From Opitutia bacterium (lineage in GTDB: Bacteria; Verrucomicrobiota; Verrucomicrobiia; Opitutales; Opitutaceae), in contig JACPIS010000001.1 of the NCBI GenBank assembly GCA_016187925.1, positions 248,001 through 312,000 of the forward strand: 64,000 bases of DNA, written 5' to 3'. Under the pieces are notes generated by a model. The model had not been told where the DNA came from. It made no database searches and was given only the letters and a program-made list of their open reading frames with translations. A program made the position numbers and the translations under genes. This document shows positions 1 to 9,500 of the stretch, in pieces. How positions within the stretch are numbered: position 1 is the stretch's first letter; each line of letters starts with the position of its first letter.

Positions 1-20
1 GGAAGGGGTCTGTTTTGTGC

Positions 21-818
21 TCATGCAGTGTGAAATTCTCGGATGAGTCCGGCCGGGTCGGCGGCCTTCATGAGCGCCTCGCCCACGAGCACGGCGTGCG
101 CGCCGCAAGCGCGGGCGCGGGCGGCGTCGGCCGCGGTGAAGATGCCGCTCTCGCTGACGGCGGTGACGTTTTTCGGAAATTGCGGAATGAGGTGCTCGGA
201 CAGGCCGAGGTCGGTCTTGAAGATAGCGAGGTCGCGGTTGTTCACGCCGATGATGCGGGCGCCGTGGCGCATCGCGCGGGCGAGCTCGGCTTCGGTATGG
301 ATCTCGAACAGCGCGTCGAGTCCGGCGGCGTTGGCGGCGGCGAACAGCGTGGCGATGTCGTCGTCCGTCAGCGCGCGGACGATGATCAGGATGGCGCTGG
401 CGCCAGCCTCACGGGCCTGGAGCACCTGGATCGGGTGCACCATGAAATCTTTCCGGATGCAGGGCTTCGCGGGCGCGTGGGACGCGAAGTGCGCCGTGAC
501 TTCGCGCAAGTCGTCGAGGTGGCCGCCAAAATATTTCTCGTCGGTCAACACGGAGAGCGCGTCAGCGCCGGCGGTTTGGTAACGACGGGCTTGTTCGAGG
601 GCGGAGATGCCTTCCTTGATGGCGCCGGCGGACGGCGAACGGCGCTTGATCTCGGCGATGACGGCCAGGCGGCCGTCGGCCCGGCGCAGCGCAGTGGCGA
701 AGGAGGGCGGCCGGGGCAGGGCGGTGTTCAGCCGGGCGAGTTCCTCCAAAGGCACGGGCCGGACGAGCGGGGTGATTTCCACCCGCTTGTGCGCCATGAT
801 CTCGGTGAGCTTGTCCAT
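21..818 (-). CDS. trpC: Indole-3-glycerol phosphate synthase
   Basis: Cytosolic TIM-barrel enzyme that closes the indole ring in tryptophan synthesis, converting carboxyphenylamino-deoxyribulose phosphate to indole-glycerol phosphate. The 265-residue product has the family signatures in order: VIAEIKRRSPSAG near residue 53, SVLTDEKYFGG near 90, CIRKDFMV near 118, IIGVNNRDL and SESGI in the C-terminal third. Length matches stand-alone TrpC. I start it at 818 (MDKLTEIMAHKR), because the reading frame stays open far upstream but that stretch has no homologous look. A 9-nt periodic repeat (825-852) lies directly upstream and there is no Shine-Dalgarno. No other trp gene is visible, so it is isolated here; the next gene, mazG, is divergent. 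Confidence 0.96.
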   Translation of the reverse strand: MDKLTEIMAHKRVEITPLVRPVPLEELARLNTALPRPPSFATALRRADGRLAVIAEIKRRSPSAGAIKEGISALEQARRYQTAGADALSVLTDEKYFGGHLDDLREVTAHFASHAPAKPCIRKDFMVHPIQVLQAREAGASAILIIVRALTDDDIATLFAAANAAGLDALFEIHTEAELARAMRHGARIIGVNNRDLAIFKTDLGLSEHLIPQFPKNVTAVSESGIFTAADAARARACGAHAVLVGEALMKAADPAGLIREFHTA

Positions 819-824
819 CGGGTC

Positions 825-852
825 ACCACGAAACACACGAAACTCACGAAAG
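825..852. repeat. Degenerate 9-nt periodic repeat (CACGAA units)
   Basis: Three consecutive CACGAA-type units spaced 9 nt apart lie 7 nt upstream of the trpC start codon. A closely similar array occurs at 5793-5824 beside another minus-strand gene start. What it does is unknown; it may be a dispersed low-complexity element or a leader sequence. Confidence 0.5.
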
Positions 853-914
853 GAACAGGAAAATCTCCCGGCTTTTGAGTGGATTTTGGCGGTTTCGCGG
901 TTACTCACAAACCA

Positions 915-1586
915 ATGACCGCCATCGAAGAATTGCGCCAGACGGTGGCCCGGCTCCGCGGGCCGGGCGGCTGCCCCTGGGACATCGAGCAGACCCACCA
1001 GTCGCTCACGCGCTGCCTGATCGACGAGTGCAGCGAGTTGCTCGACACGATCGACCGCCACGACATCCCGCACATGCGCGAGGAGCTCGGCGACGTGCTC
1101 ATTCAGGTGGTCTTTCACGCGCAGCTGGCGGAGGAGCGCGGTGATTTCGACTTCGAGGACGTGGCCCGCGAGATCAACGAGAAGCTCATCCGCCGGCACC
1201 CGCACGTCTTTGGCGACCACGCCAAGCTCGGCACCGCGGCCGACGTGATCGTGAAGTGGGAGGAGATCAAGTCTCAGGAGAAGGTCGCCGCCGGCAAGCA
1301 GGAGTCGCATCTCTTCAAGCCCCAGCCGCCGCGCCTGCCGGCGTTGATGTTCGCCGAGGCCGTCGCCAAACAGATCGAGAAGAAACAACTGCCGGTCGCC
1401 GGCATCGTCGATCAGCAGCACATCGAGAATCTCGCCGCGAGCCTGACCGAGTCCGAGGCCGGGCGGAAACTCTACGAGCTGGCCGCGGCCTGCCGCCGGC
1501 GCGGCATCGATCCCGAGACGGCTCTGCGCCTCGAGTGCGACCGGGTGATGCGCGATGTCGAAAGCCGCGTCCAATCCCGCGCCTGA
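915..1586 (+). CDS. mazG: Nucleoside triphosphate pyrophosphohydrolase MazG
   Basis: House-cleaning enzyme that hydrolyses NTPs and dNTPs to the monophosphate plus pyrophosphate. The 223-residue product starts MTAIEELRQ and carries the MazG hallmark GGCPWDIEQTHQSL near residue 16, followed by the metal-binding EELGDVLIQVVFHAQ helix near 55. A second MazG-like half follows (EEIKSQEK, then a weaker repeat), as in the full-length two-domain form. I prefer 915 to the in-frame upstream start at 879 because homology begins at MTAIEEL. It is divergent from trpC with about 96 nt between them, and its 3' end overlaps the Xer recombinase gene by 32 nt, which implies cotranscription. Confidence 0.95.
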   Translation: MTAIEELRQTVARLRGPGGCPWDIEQTHQSLTRCLIDECSELLDTIDRHDIPHMREELGDVLIQVVFHAQLAEERGDFDFEDVAREINEKLIRRHPHVFGDHAKLGTAADVIVKWEEIKSQEKVAAGKQESHLFKPQPPRLPALMFAEAVAKQIEKKQLPVAGIVDQQHIENLAASLTESEAGRKLYELAAACRRRGIDPETALRLECDRVMRDVESRVQSRA

Positions 1587-2526
1587 GCCGCTGCCGGCGG
1601 ACATCGTCCGCGCGTGGCTGCAGCCGTTCCTCGATCATCTGGCGAAGGAGCGCCGCTACTCCGCCTACACGTCGCGCAACTACCGGCAGGCTTTCGCCGA
1701 CTTCTTCGTTTGGCTGCAGCGCAGCCAGCTGGGCGAGGGCGGCTTCGACGCGCTTTCCCCGCGCGACGCCCGGGGTTACATCATCGAGCGCCAGAGCCCG
1801 CGGGCCGGCCTGTCGCGTTTGGACCGGCGCACACTGCACAACCACATCTCCGGTCTGCGCTCCTTCTACCGGTATTGGATGCAGCGCGGACGGCTGGAAC
1901 GGAATCCCTTCGCCGATGTGCCGCTGCCGAAACTGGAAAAGACCCTGCCAAAGTTTCTGACCGAAACCCAGATGACGGCGTTGCTCGGCGGTCCGCAAAA
2001 GCTGCTGCAGAACGAAGCGCTCGACGCCTTCACCGCCTGGCGCGACCGGCTGGTGCTCGAATTGCTCTACGGCGGCGGGCTGCGGGTGAGCGAGCTCGTG
2101 GGACTCAACTACGGCGCAATCGATTTCGGCAGCGGCAGCGCGCGAGTCCTCGGCAAGGGCCGTAAGGAACGCATCTGTCCGCTCGGTGCGGTCGCCCTGG
2201 CCACGCTCAAGAAATTTCGCGACGACCACGCCAAGCGCGCCGGCCCGGCCGACCCCGTGGTGATCACGGCACAGCACAAGCGCCTGCCGGTGCGCGCGGT
2301 GCAGCTGCTCGTGAAGCGCTACCTCGCGCTCGCCGACCTGCCGATGGACCTGTCGCCGCACAAGCTGCGGCACTCCTACGCCACGCACCTGCTCAACGCC
2401 GGTGCCGACCTGCGCGCCGTGCAGGAACTGCTCGGTCACGCGAACCTGACCACCACGCAGATCTACACGCACACCAGCGTCGCGCGGCTGAAAGAAATCT
2501 ACGCCAAGGCCCATCCGCGGGCCTAG
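1555..2526 (+). CDS. xerC: Tyrosine recombinase XerC/XerD
   Basis: Site-specific recombinase, most likely one of the Xer pair that resolves chromosome dimers at dif during division. The 323-residue protein has an N-terminal SAM-like core-binding domain (about 15-115) and a catalytic domain with all expected residues: Arg177 (GGGLRVSEL), Lys201, His269 and Arg272 (SPHKLRHSYATHLL), His295 (LLGHANL) and nucleophile Tyr304 (QIYTHT). The end with A-K-A-H-P-R is typical of Xer proteins rather than phage integrases. Its start lies inside mazG (32-nt overlap). No integrase partner genes or att sites are nearby, so a housekeeping role is favoured. XerC versus XerD cannot be decided from this gene alone. 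Confidence 0.9.
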   Translation: MSKAASNPAPEPLPADIVRAWLQPFLDHLAKERRYSAYTSRNYRQAFADFFVWLQRSQLGEGGFDALSPRDARGYIIERQSPRAGLSRLDRRTLHNHISGLRSFYRYWMQRGRLERNPFADVPLPKLEKTLPKFLTETQMTALLGGPQKLLQNEALDAFTAWRDRLVLELLYGGGLRVSELVGLNYGAIDFGSGSARVLGKGRKERICPLGAVALATLKKFRDDHAKRAGPADPVVITAQHKRLPVRAVQLLVKRYLALADLPMDLSPHKLRHSYATHLLNAGADLRAVQELLGHANLTTTQIYTHTSVARLKEIYAKAHPRA

Positions 2527-2580
2527 GTGGCACGGATGCGGGCAGGATGGCCGGAGCCGGCGGGACGGCGAAAACATGTC

Positions 2581-2612
2581 TGCGGTAGGGCGGGACCGCT
2601 GGGCCCGCCGCG
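2581..2612 (+). repeat. REP-like palindrome, GGTAGGGCG family
   Basis: Between the convergent xerC and CvfB-like genes lies a GC-rich hairpin: GGCGGG pairs with CCCGCC across a short loop. The leading GGTAGGGCG matches repeats at 20481-20510, 28392-28419 and 28445-28472. The rest of this 139-nt gap contains a second short palindrome (GGCAAGCGCTTGCC, 2622-2635) but no gene. Either hairpin could help end transcription from both sides, though neither is followed by a T-run. Confidence 0.5.
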
Positions 2613-2665
2613 AAAAACATCAGGCAAGCGCTTGCCGGTCGGCAACGCCTGCTGGTTGATCGCGC

Positions 2666-3514
2666 TCAGGTCTCGTCTGGATTCACCAAGCGGATGCCGT
2701 CGGGCTCGATCAGGATGCGGCGGTCGCGGTAGAGGGTTCCGATGGCCTGCTTGAAGGCCTTCTTGCTCACGCCGAAGGCATCGCGGATTTCCTCGGGAAT
2801 GCTGTTGTCGTTGTAAGGCAGCCGGCCGCCCTTGGCCTCCAGCGCCGCGAGGATTTGGTCCGTCAGCGCCGCGATGCGGCGATAGCCGGCCTTGCCGAGC
2901 GCGAGGTCGAGCTTCCCGTCGGGGCGGATGGCGCGCACGTAGCCCTCGACCAGCTGGCCGATCGTCAGCGGGCCGGGCAGGTCGGTGTGATAAAGCAAGC
3001 CGCGGTGCGCATTGTTCACGATCATGTTGTAGCCGATCGGGCTCCGGCTGGCGACGAGCAGGCGGACGGATTCGCCCTCGTGATAGCGGGCGGGCGTCAG
3101 GTCGAGGAAGCGATTGAAGCGCGCGGTGGCGATCAGCCGGTCGGTGTGCGGGTCGACCATCACGAGCACCACGACCATGTCGCCCAGGTGGAGCGGGCCG
3201 GAAGTTTCGCGGATCGGCAGCAGCAGATCCTTCTCCAATCCCCAGTCGAGAAACGCGCCGATGCGCGGGGTCAGGCTCACCACGCGCAACGCGACGAATT
3301 CGCCGGCGTAGGCGTGGGGCTTGTCCGTGGTCGCAACGAGGCGGTCCTCGGTGTCGCGGTACACCATCACCTCGATCTGATCGCCCGGACCCTTGCCGGC
3401 GGGAATGTAGCGGCTGGGCAGCAGAATCTCTCCGTGGCTGCCGCCATCCAGGTAGAATCCCGGTTGCGCGAAGCGCACGATGCGGAGCCGATTGAGTTTG
3501 CCGAGGAGAGCCAT
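2666..3514 (-). CDS. CvfB-like S1 RNA-binding protein
   Basis: Resembles the CvfB/YitL family: RNA-binding proteins with several S1-like OB folds and a C-terminal winged helix. CvfB of Staphylococcus affects virulence factor expression; the role elsewhere is unclear. The 282-residue product starts MALLGKLNRL. OB-fold segments run from about 1 to 215 (for example PRIGAFLDWGLEKDLLLP near 98 and a third S1 block, LTIGQLVEGYVRAIRPDGKLDL, near 195). A final winged-helix segment contains AFGVSKKAFKQAIGTLYR. An upstream in-frame start (3562) would add 16 residues with no family match, so I use 3514. It converges on xerC. The family is clear; the function is not. Confidence 0.85.
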   Translation of the reverse strand: MALLGKLNRLRIVRFAQPGFYLDGGSHGEILLPSRYIPAGKGPGDQIEVMVYRDTEDRLVATTDKPHAYAGEFVALRVVSLTPRIGAFLDWGLEKDLLLPIRETSGPLHLGDMVVVLVMVDPHTDRLIATARFNRFLDLTPARYHEGESVRLLVASRSPIGYNMIVNNAHRGLLYHTDLPGPLTIGQLVEGYVRAIRPDGKLDLALGKAGYRRIAALTDQILAALEAKGGRLPYNDNSIPEEIRDAFGVSKKAFKQAIGTLYRDRRILIEPDGIRLVNPDET

Positions 3515-3564
3515 AAAGCGGCCACCGTGGACAGGTTTCCGCGTGATGGGGAGTAAATTCACCA

Positions 3565-3581
3565 GGCGGGCGAATCCCGCC
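3565..3581. other. Intergenic hairpin
   Basis: GGCGGG and CCCGCC arms around a 5-nt loop, just 3' of the secreted propeller-like gene and upstream of the CvfB-like gene on the same strand. No T-run follows, so it may be an RNA-stabilising or attenuating hairpin rather than a full terminator. Confidence 0.3.
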
Positions 3582-3586
3582 GGCGT

Positions 3587-5851
3587 TCATTTGACCGGCA
3601 GGCGTTTCGAGCTGCTGTTGCCGGAGGCGTCGTAGACGATGATCTCGACCGAGGAAGCGCCGGCGGCCTTCGGCTCGGCAAATTCCACGACGAAGGTCTC
3701 GGTCTTGCCGTCAAGGATGCCGTCGGTGGGATGCTCGGTCTGCTCGCGGGTGCCGTTGTTCAGCACGAACTCGGCGCCTTCGAGTAGGCTGAGCGCGTCG
3801 CGCGCGATGACGGTCAGGACCAGTTTGCCGTCGCGGCGCTCGGCCTTGGCATCGGTGATCGCCGGCGGTGTGCGATCGATGGTCAGGTAGTCGGTCTCGA
3901 ACGCGTAGGTGAGGCGCTGTTTCTCGGGACGCGGCGCCTGCTCGGTGACGGTCAGGTGGGTGAGATAGAGTCCTTCGGCGAGGCCGCCGGTCTCGAATTG
4001 CACATAGGAATCCCGCGTTTCGACCGCGAGGTCCGTCCACGTGTCGCTGGTTTCCGGCCGGAGGGAGAGCGTGTAGGCGAGATTGTCGCCGTCGGAATCG
4101 GACACGGACCAATAGATGACCTGGGCGCCGTTCTGCGGCACGACCTGGCTGCCAAGGAAATGGTTCTTCCGTTTGTCGCCGACCTCATCCTTGCCCGCGC
4201 CTTGCTGCCCCGGGAAAAGCACCTGGCCGAGCGTCGTGATCACGGACGCGCCGGGCTCCGGCGCCGGCACCAGCCCGAGATTGGCCGGGAAAATCCGGAA
4301 ATCGTTCAGCTGGGGACGATGATTCTGCGGCAGCGAAAACACCGTGGCCTTGTCGATCTGGAAGTCGCCCGCGCTGGCCGGCACCGTGAGGCGCAGCTTG
4401 AGATAACGGCCGCGCAGACCCTCGGCGGAGAAGGCGTCATCGCGCGGCTTGAGCTCGGTCCAGGCGGTCCAGCCCTCGAGCTCGTCGCTGCCGAAATTGG
4501 TCCGGGCTTCGAGTTTGAGCATCGCGAGATCAAGCCCGCGCACCCGGGCGAAGCGGATCAGGCCCAGTTCGCTGGGGGCGCCGAGGTCGAGCCGCTTGGT
4601 TTCGAGTTCGCGCGCCGGTGCGGGCACGAACGAGAGCAGAGCCAGGCCGGGAGCGTTGTTGCGCAGGGCGAGGAAACGGCCGTCGCCGAGCGGCGCGAGG
4701 TCGTTCAGCTGGGCCGAGGCGCTGCCGGCGAAGGTCAGCGCGCGGCGCGCGACGGGATCGTAGCCGAGGGTGTCGCCCTGCTCGCCGGCCGTCATGACCA
4801 GCCAGTCCTTGTGCTGGGCGACGCGGTAGAGCGAGATGCCCGCCCGCGACACGACCGTCTCGGGAAAACCGTCGACCGGGAAACGTACGAGCGTGCTGCG
4901 TCCGCCGAACGCGGGCGGCGCGGCATCCTTGTCGTCCTTGCTGTCGTCGGCGGGTGCGGCGATCGCGGGCTTCGTCCGCACGATGCGCGCGACCTCGCCG
5001 GGCGATTGCACGATGGCGGCGTAGAAACTGCCGTCGTCCTGCGGGAGAAAATCGAGCACCTCGGCGTCGCGACCCTCCTGCAGCAGGGCGGGCGCGCCGC
5101 CCGTCGCCGCGAAGGCGTAGACGTTGCCCTTGGGCGAGGAGCCGGCGACCACGCGGCCGTCGCTCAGCCGGGCGAGCCGGCGGACGTTGCGGTCGCGCAC
5201 CTCGGCGAAGAGCGTCACGCCCTTGTCGGCGAGCACCTTGCCGTCGCCGATCTTGCCCTCGATGACGCCGGCCTTCGCCAGCTTGGCGGGATCAAGCCGG
5301 TAGATTTTCCCGGGGTTCCCGGTGGAGGCGAGCACGCTGCCGTCGGGGAGGGCCAGGAAGTCGAACACCGAGTCGGCCGGCAGCGGCACGCGGGCGAGCA
5401 GCTTGCCGTCGCGCGCCACATAGACCGCGGCGGTCGGCGACGTGCCGATGAGGAAACTGCCGTCGGCGAGCGGTTGCACGGCGATGGCCTGGGCTTCGTT
5501 GACATCAGCCACCTCGCGCGCCGCGTAGGTGGAGTCCTTCGGGTTGAACGCGACCTCGAACACCTTGCCGTCGGGCCCGGTGCCGACGAGGAAACGGTTC
5601 GCGCCGGCCGGCCGCAGTGTCCAGAGGATGTCGGCGATCTTCGGGCCGGCGAGGTCGGTGAAGACCGGACCGGGCAGCACGCGACCGTCGGAGCGAGTGG
5701 CGAGACCCTTGAGGTTGCGGCTGGCGACCTCGCGCCCGAAGTCGATCTCGGTCTGCTTGGTCAACGGGTCGGCGCGCAGGCCGGTGAAGGTCGCCATGAA
5801 GCACACGAAGCACACGAAAGGGAAGCGAGCACGGGAGAAACGATGGGACAT
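3587..5851 (-). CDS. Secreted propeller-like protein of unknown function
   Basis: No function recognised. The 754-residue product begins with a signal-peptide-like stretch (MSHRFSRARF followed by FPFVCFVCFMATFTGLRA). The first half contains repeated blades of the type F-L-V-G-T-G-P-D-G-K-V-F and S-S-P-K-G-N-V-Y-A-F, which suggest a six- or seven-bladed WD40/NHL-like propeller. The second half looks like immunoglobulin/fibronectin-type beta domains (for example VIYWSVSDSDGDNLAYTLSLRP). Possible starts are 5872 (inside a repeat arm), 5851 and 5797; I chose 5851 because it gives the best signal peptide. The S55 gene lies upstream on the same strand, but a 108-nt gap holding a REP-like inverted repeat separates them. 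Probably periplasmic or extracellular. Confidence 0.7.
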   Translation of the reverse strand: MSHRFSRARFPFVCFVCFMATFTGLRADPLTKQTEIDFGREVASRNLKGLATRSDGRVLPGPVFTDLAGPKIADILWTLRPAGANRFLVGTGPDGKVFEVAFNPKDSTYAAREVADVNEAQAIAVQPLADGSFLIGTSPTAAVYVARDGKLLARVPLPADSVFDFLALPDGSVLASTGNPGKIYRLDPAKLAKAGVIEGKIGDGKVLADKGVTLFAEVRDRNVRRLARLSDGRVVAGSSPKGNVYAFAATGGAPALLQEGRDAEVLDFLPQDDGSFYAAIVQSPGEVARIVRTKPAIAAPADDSKDDKDAAPPAFGGRSTLVRFPVDGFPETVVSRAGISLYRVAQHKDWLVMTAGEQGDTLGYDPVARRALTFAGSASAQLNDLAPLGDGRFLALRNNAPGLALLSFVPAPARELETKRLDLGAPSELGLIRFARVRGLDLAMLKLEARTNFGSDELEGWTAWTELKPRDDAFSAEGLRGRYLKLRLTVPASAGDFQIDKATVFSLPQNHRPQLNDFRIFPANLGLVPAPEPGASVITTLGQVLFPGQQGAGKDEVGDKRKNHFLGSQVVPQNGAQVIYWSVSDSDGDNLAYTLSLRPETSDTWTDLAVETRDSYVQFETGGLAEGLYLTHLTVTEQAPRPEKQRLTYAFETDYLTIDRTPPAITDAKAERRDGKLVLTVIARDALSLLEGAEFVLNNGTREQTEHPTDGILDGKTETFVVEFAEPKAAGASSVEIIVYDASGNSSSKRLPVK
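5793..5824. repeat. Degenerate 9-nt periodic repeat (CACACGAAG units)
   Basis: Tandem CACACGAAG-type units at the 5' end of the secreted propeller-like gene. They resemble the array upstream of trpC (825-852). Here the array is read as part of the signal peptide (FVCFVCF), unless translation begins at the ATG at 5797. Confidence 0.5.
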
Positions 5852-5867
5852 GAGAAAAGAAGGACGT

Positions 5868-5940
5868 GTCATACTGAACGAAGTGAAGGATCCAGTGTTT
5901 TAGTAAGTGCGACTGGATTCTTCGCTGCGCTCAGAATGAC
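5868..5940. repeat. Imperfect inverted repeat (GTCATTCTGAGCG type)
   Basis: Two 29-nt arms, 5868-5896 and 5912-5940, are reverse complements at 24 of 29 positions around a 15-nt loop. The arms run from GTCATWCTGARCG to GGATCCAGT (GAATCCAGT in the other arm). This resembles a short palindromic element that I associate with many unrelated bacterial genomes. It fills the gap between the S55 gene and the propeller-like gene, and the outermost possible start codon of the latter lies inside the arm. Confidence 0.75.
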
Positions 5941-5959
5941 AGGCATGGACGGGGGAAGC

Positions 5960-7744
5960 TCAATCCGTGACCGTCAGCGGCCGGCGGACTTGGGCGTTGA
6001 ACAGCCGCCCGGCGATCAGGCGCGTCTCCCAGAGCGGGGTCGCCGCCTCGCGCCGTTGGTAGCGCACTTCGTCGGCGCCGCGGGCGATGCGCTCGAGCGA
6101 GCCGGGCATCTCGGGCGTGAGCGTCTGCTGGTCGGAGAAGAGCTTGGTGCGCTCGACGACGGCGAGATAAAGGCCGTCCGTCGCGCGGCGGGCGCGGAGC
6201 GCGTTCAGGTATTCGTCGAAGTTGCGGAGGCGCGTGACCGGGACGGCCTTCGGGCGGCCGGTGAGTTCGTCGAGCATCGGGCCGGTGGCGAGCACGACCT
6301 CGAGGTTCTTGCCGGCCCACTCGGCGGGGACGGCGATGGCGATGGTTTCGGCCACGCCGGTTTGCTGGAAGCCGTGCCAGTTGAGCGAGACGGTGATCTC
6401 CGAGCCCGGGGCGGTCTCGGCGCGCGAGAGCTGCAGGTTGTCAACATAACCGATCGGCACGTCGGGTGTTTCCTCGACGGCGAAGCGGATGTGCTCGGGG
6501 AAAGTGCGCTCGTAGGGGTTGAACAGCCACTGCTGCAGGTTGCCGACGAATTCATTGATGCCTTGGTTGAAGCCCTGCGGGCCGGGGTAAACCTGGGTGA
6601 ATTGCAGCGGCGCTTCGCCGGGAAACTCCACCGTGGTGGTGAGCCGGAAGCCATTGGTCAGGCCGGATTCGTTCGAGCCGGTCACGGCTTGCGCGATGCC
6701 GGTGGCGGCGATGACGGGCAGGATCTGTTCCTGGCGCACGACTGAGAAATGCAGGGCCTTGCGGTTCAGGCGGGCGGGCAGCTCAATGTCGACCGGCACG
6801 AGATGCGGCTGGCGGCCGAGTTCGCCGTAGACACCCGAGAGGCGGTCCTGGCTGAAGGCGCCGATGACCGGGCCGGTATTGCTGACCTTGATGGAATTGA
6901 ACTGGCTCGGGAGAATCGTGACGACCTCGGCGGCCGTCATCGGCAGCTCCGTGGCGCCGAGCGAGAGCATGGGATGGCCAAATGCCAGCACGCGCTGGCC
7001 GTCGACATGCGAGACCGTGCCCGTGGCGGCGATGCTGATGTCGCCCACGGCGAGCGCGGCGGCGACGACATCGCCGGGCTTGAGCGCGACCGGGGCGGGG
7101 ATTTCCGGGCCGGCCCCGGTGGAGCCGCTGGCGTTGCCGCCGAGCGAGGTGAAGCTGACGCCGAGCGACTGCAGTTGCGGCTCGAGCAGGGCGGCCACGC
7201 TGGGCGTGAGGCCGCTGACGGAGAAGACGGGCGCCAGCGCGCGCATCTCGGGCTGGGCGGAGTTGGCGAGCGTGCTGCGGCCGTCACGCGCTCCCTTGAC
7301 CGGGATCGGCAACGGCACGCCCGGCGGCGTGAGCGGCGTCGGCAGGGCGCTGACTTCGAGCATGTCGCTGATCGGCGTGAAGCCGGCGTAGCGCACGGTC
7401 TCGAAACGCTGGATCTGGTAGGAAAGCACGCCGACGATCTTGCCGTCGATGTAGAGCGGGCTGCCGCTCATGCCGGCGACCGCGCCCATGTTTTGCACGC
7501 GTGGGTCGGTGAGCTCGCACAGGATGAGATCCTTGCCCGGGCCGAGCGCGTTCTGCACGATGCCGGTCACCTGCACGGCGAACGGCTCGGGTTGGCTGCC
7601 CTTGAACACTGTCCAGACCTCGCCTTTCTGGCCCGGCTTCAATTCGCCGACGGGCAGCACGGGCGCACCGACCGGTTGCGCGAGGCCCGCCGCCGCCGCG
7701 ATGGCGGTGAGCAGAAGTGTCGGCAAAATGCGCGAGAGTGACAT
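5960..7744 (-). CDS. SpoIVB-type S55 peptidase domain protein
   Basis: The 594-residue exported protein begins with a clear signal peptide (MSLSRILPTLLLTAIAAAAGLAQ). Near residue 90 is the S55 serine peptidase motif GMSGSPLYIDGKIVGVLSY, whose serine is the catalytic residue in SpoIVB, the sporulation signalling protease of Bacillus. This organism's relatives do not sporulate, and here the motif is N-terminal rather than near the C terminus, so this is a distant branch with another role. The remaining 450 residues are beta-rich and unrecognised. The start at 7744 was chosen over 7828 because the signal peptide begins there. It follows hemL on the same strand with a 37-nt gap. Confidence 0.75.
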   Translation of the reverse strand: MSLSRILPTLLLTAIAAAAGLAQPVGAPVLPVGELKPGQKGEVWTVFKGSQPEPFAVQVTGIVQNALGPGKDLILCELTDPRVQNMGAVAGMSGSPLYIDGKIVGVLSYQIQRFETVRYAGFTPISDMLEVSALPTPLTPPGVPLPIPVKGARDGRSTLANSAQPEMRALAPVFSVSGLTPSVAALLEPQLQSLGVSFTSLGGNASGSTGAGPEIPAPVALKPGDVVAAALAVGDISIAATGTVSHVDGQRVLAFGHPMLSLGATELPMTAAEVVTILPSQFNSIKVSNTGPVIGAFSQDRLSGVYGELGRQPHLVPVDIELPARLNRKALHFSVVRQEQILPVIAATGIAQAVTGSNESGLTNGFRLTTTVEFPGEAPLQFTQVYPGPQGFNQGINEFVGNLQQWLFNPYERTFPEHIRFAVEETPDVPIGYVDNLQLSRAETAPGSEITVSLNWHGFQQTGVAETIAIAVPAEWAGKNLEVVLATGPMLDELTGRPKAVPVTRLRNFDEYLNALRARRATDGLYLAVVERTKLFSDQQTLTPEMPGSLERIARGADEVRYQRREAATPLWETRLIAGRLFNAQVRRPLTVTD

Positions 7745-7781
7745 GGGTAACTTTAAGGTAACGGCCACAGCCGGCCGAAAC

Positions 7782-9059
<1,278 letters not shown>

Positions 9060-9070
9060 GGGAAAAGGGG

Positions 9071-9101
9071 AACCACTAATTCACACTAACGAGACACTAA
9101 T
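9071..9101 (+). repeat. Left inverted repeat flanking the GxxExxY gene
   Basis: A 31-nt sequence beginning AACCACTAATTCACACTAAC. Its reverse complement matches 9501-9531 at 28 of 31 positions. The pair brackets the GxxExxY gene. Confidence 0.8.
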
Positions 9102-9108
9102 CGGGCGG

Positions 9109-9489
9109 TCACAGAACCATTCGTTTCCATTCGAGGCGAGGAAATGAGCCAAAATTGACGAGGTAGCCGACCCGCTTCCCGGTCGCTTTAAGATAGTTGA
9201 TAAGTTGCGTCTCGTGTTCGGGGACCAAGGACTTGACGGCCTTCAATTCTACGACGATCTCTCCGATTACGATCAAGTCGGCCTCATAGTGCTTCCGCAA
9301 AACGCGTCCCTTGTAGAACAGGGGCAACGCCGGCTTCGAAACGAACGGGATGCCGCGCTCGCCCAACTCTAGCTCAAGACTTTCGTGATAGACCTCCTCA
9401 AGGAAGCCGTTTCCCATCTCGTTATAGACTGCAAACGCCGCGGCCATGAAATCATAGCCCTCCTGCTGAAACAGGCCAGTCGTGCTCAT
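9109..9489 (-). CDS. GxxExxY protein (PD-(D/E)XK-like fold)
   Basis: A 126-residue member of the GxxExxY family, common and often multicopy in Verrucomicrobiota and related phyla; its biological role is not established. The name-giving motif is seen as GNGFLEEVY (residues 26-34). A possible nuclease-type active site follows: Asp71 (HYEAD), Glu81 and Lys83 (VVELKAVKSL), the D-x9-ExK spacing of PD-(D/E)XK folds. It ends at VNFGSFPRLEWKRMVL, a usual family C terminus. The gene plus short flanks is bracketed by 31-nt imperfect inverted repeats (9071-9101 and 9501-9531), so it may be a small mobile or mobilisable cassette. The genes on either side are housekeeping. Confidence 0.88.
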   Translation of the reverse strand: MSTTGLFQQEGYDFMAAAFAVYNEMGNGFLEEVYHESLELELGERGIPFVSKPALPLFYKGRVLRKHYEADLIVIGEIVVELKAVKSLVPEHETQLINYLKATGKRVGYLVNFGSFPRLEWKRMVL

Positions 9490-9500
9490 ACGTCACTTTC

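Noticed and set aside
1555-2526. Xer recombinase as marker of a prophage or integron
   Set aside because: Overlaps housekeeping mazG, has standard Xer length and C terminus, and no phage genes or attC-like arrays are nearby.
3956-6745. A 929-codon plus-strand frame over the secreted propeller-like gene
   Set aside because: Composition is typical antisense (Arg, Gly, Glu repeats) and it runs across the end of the opposite-strand S55 gene and the inverted repeat.
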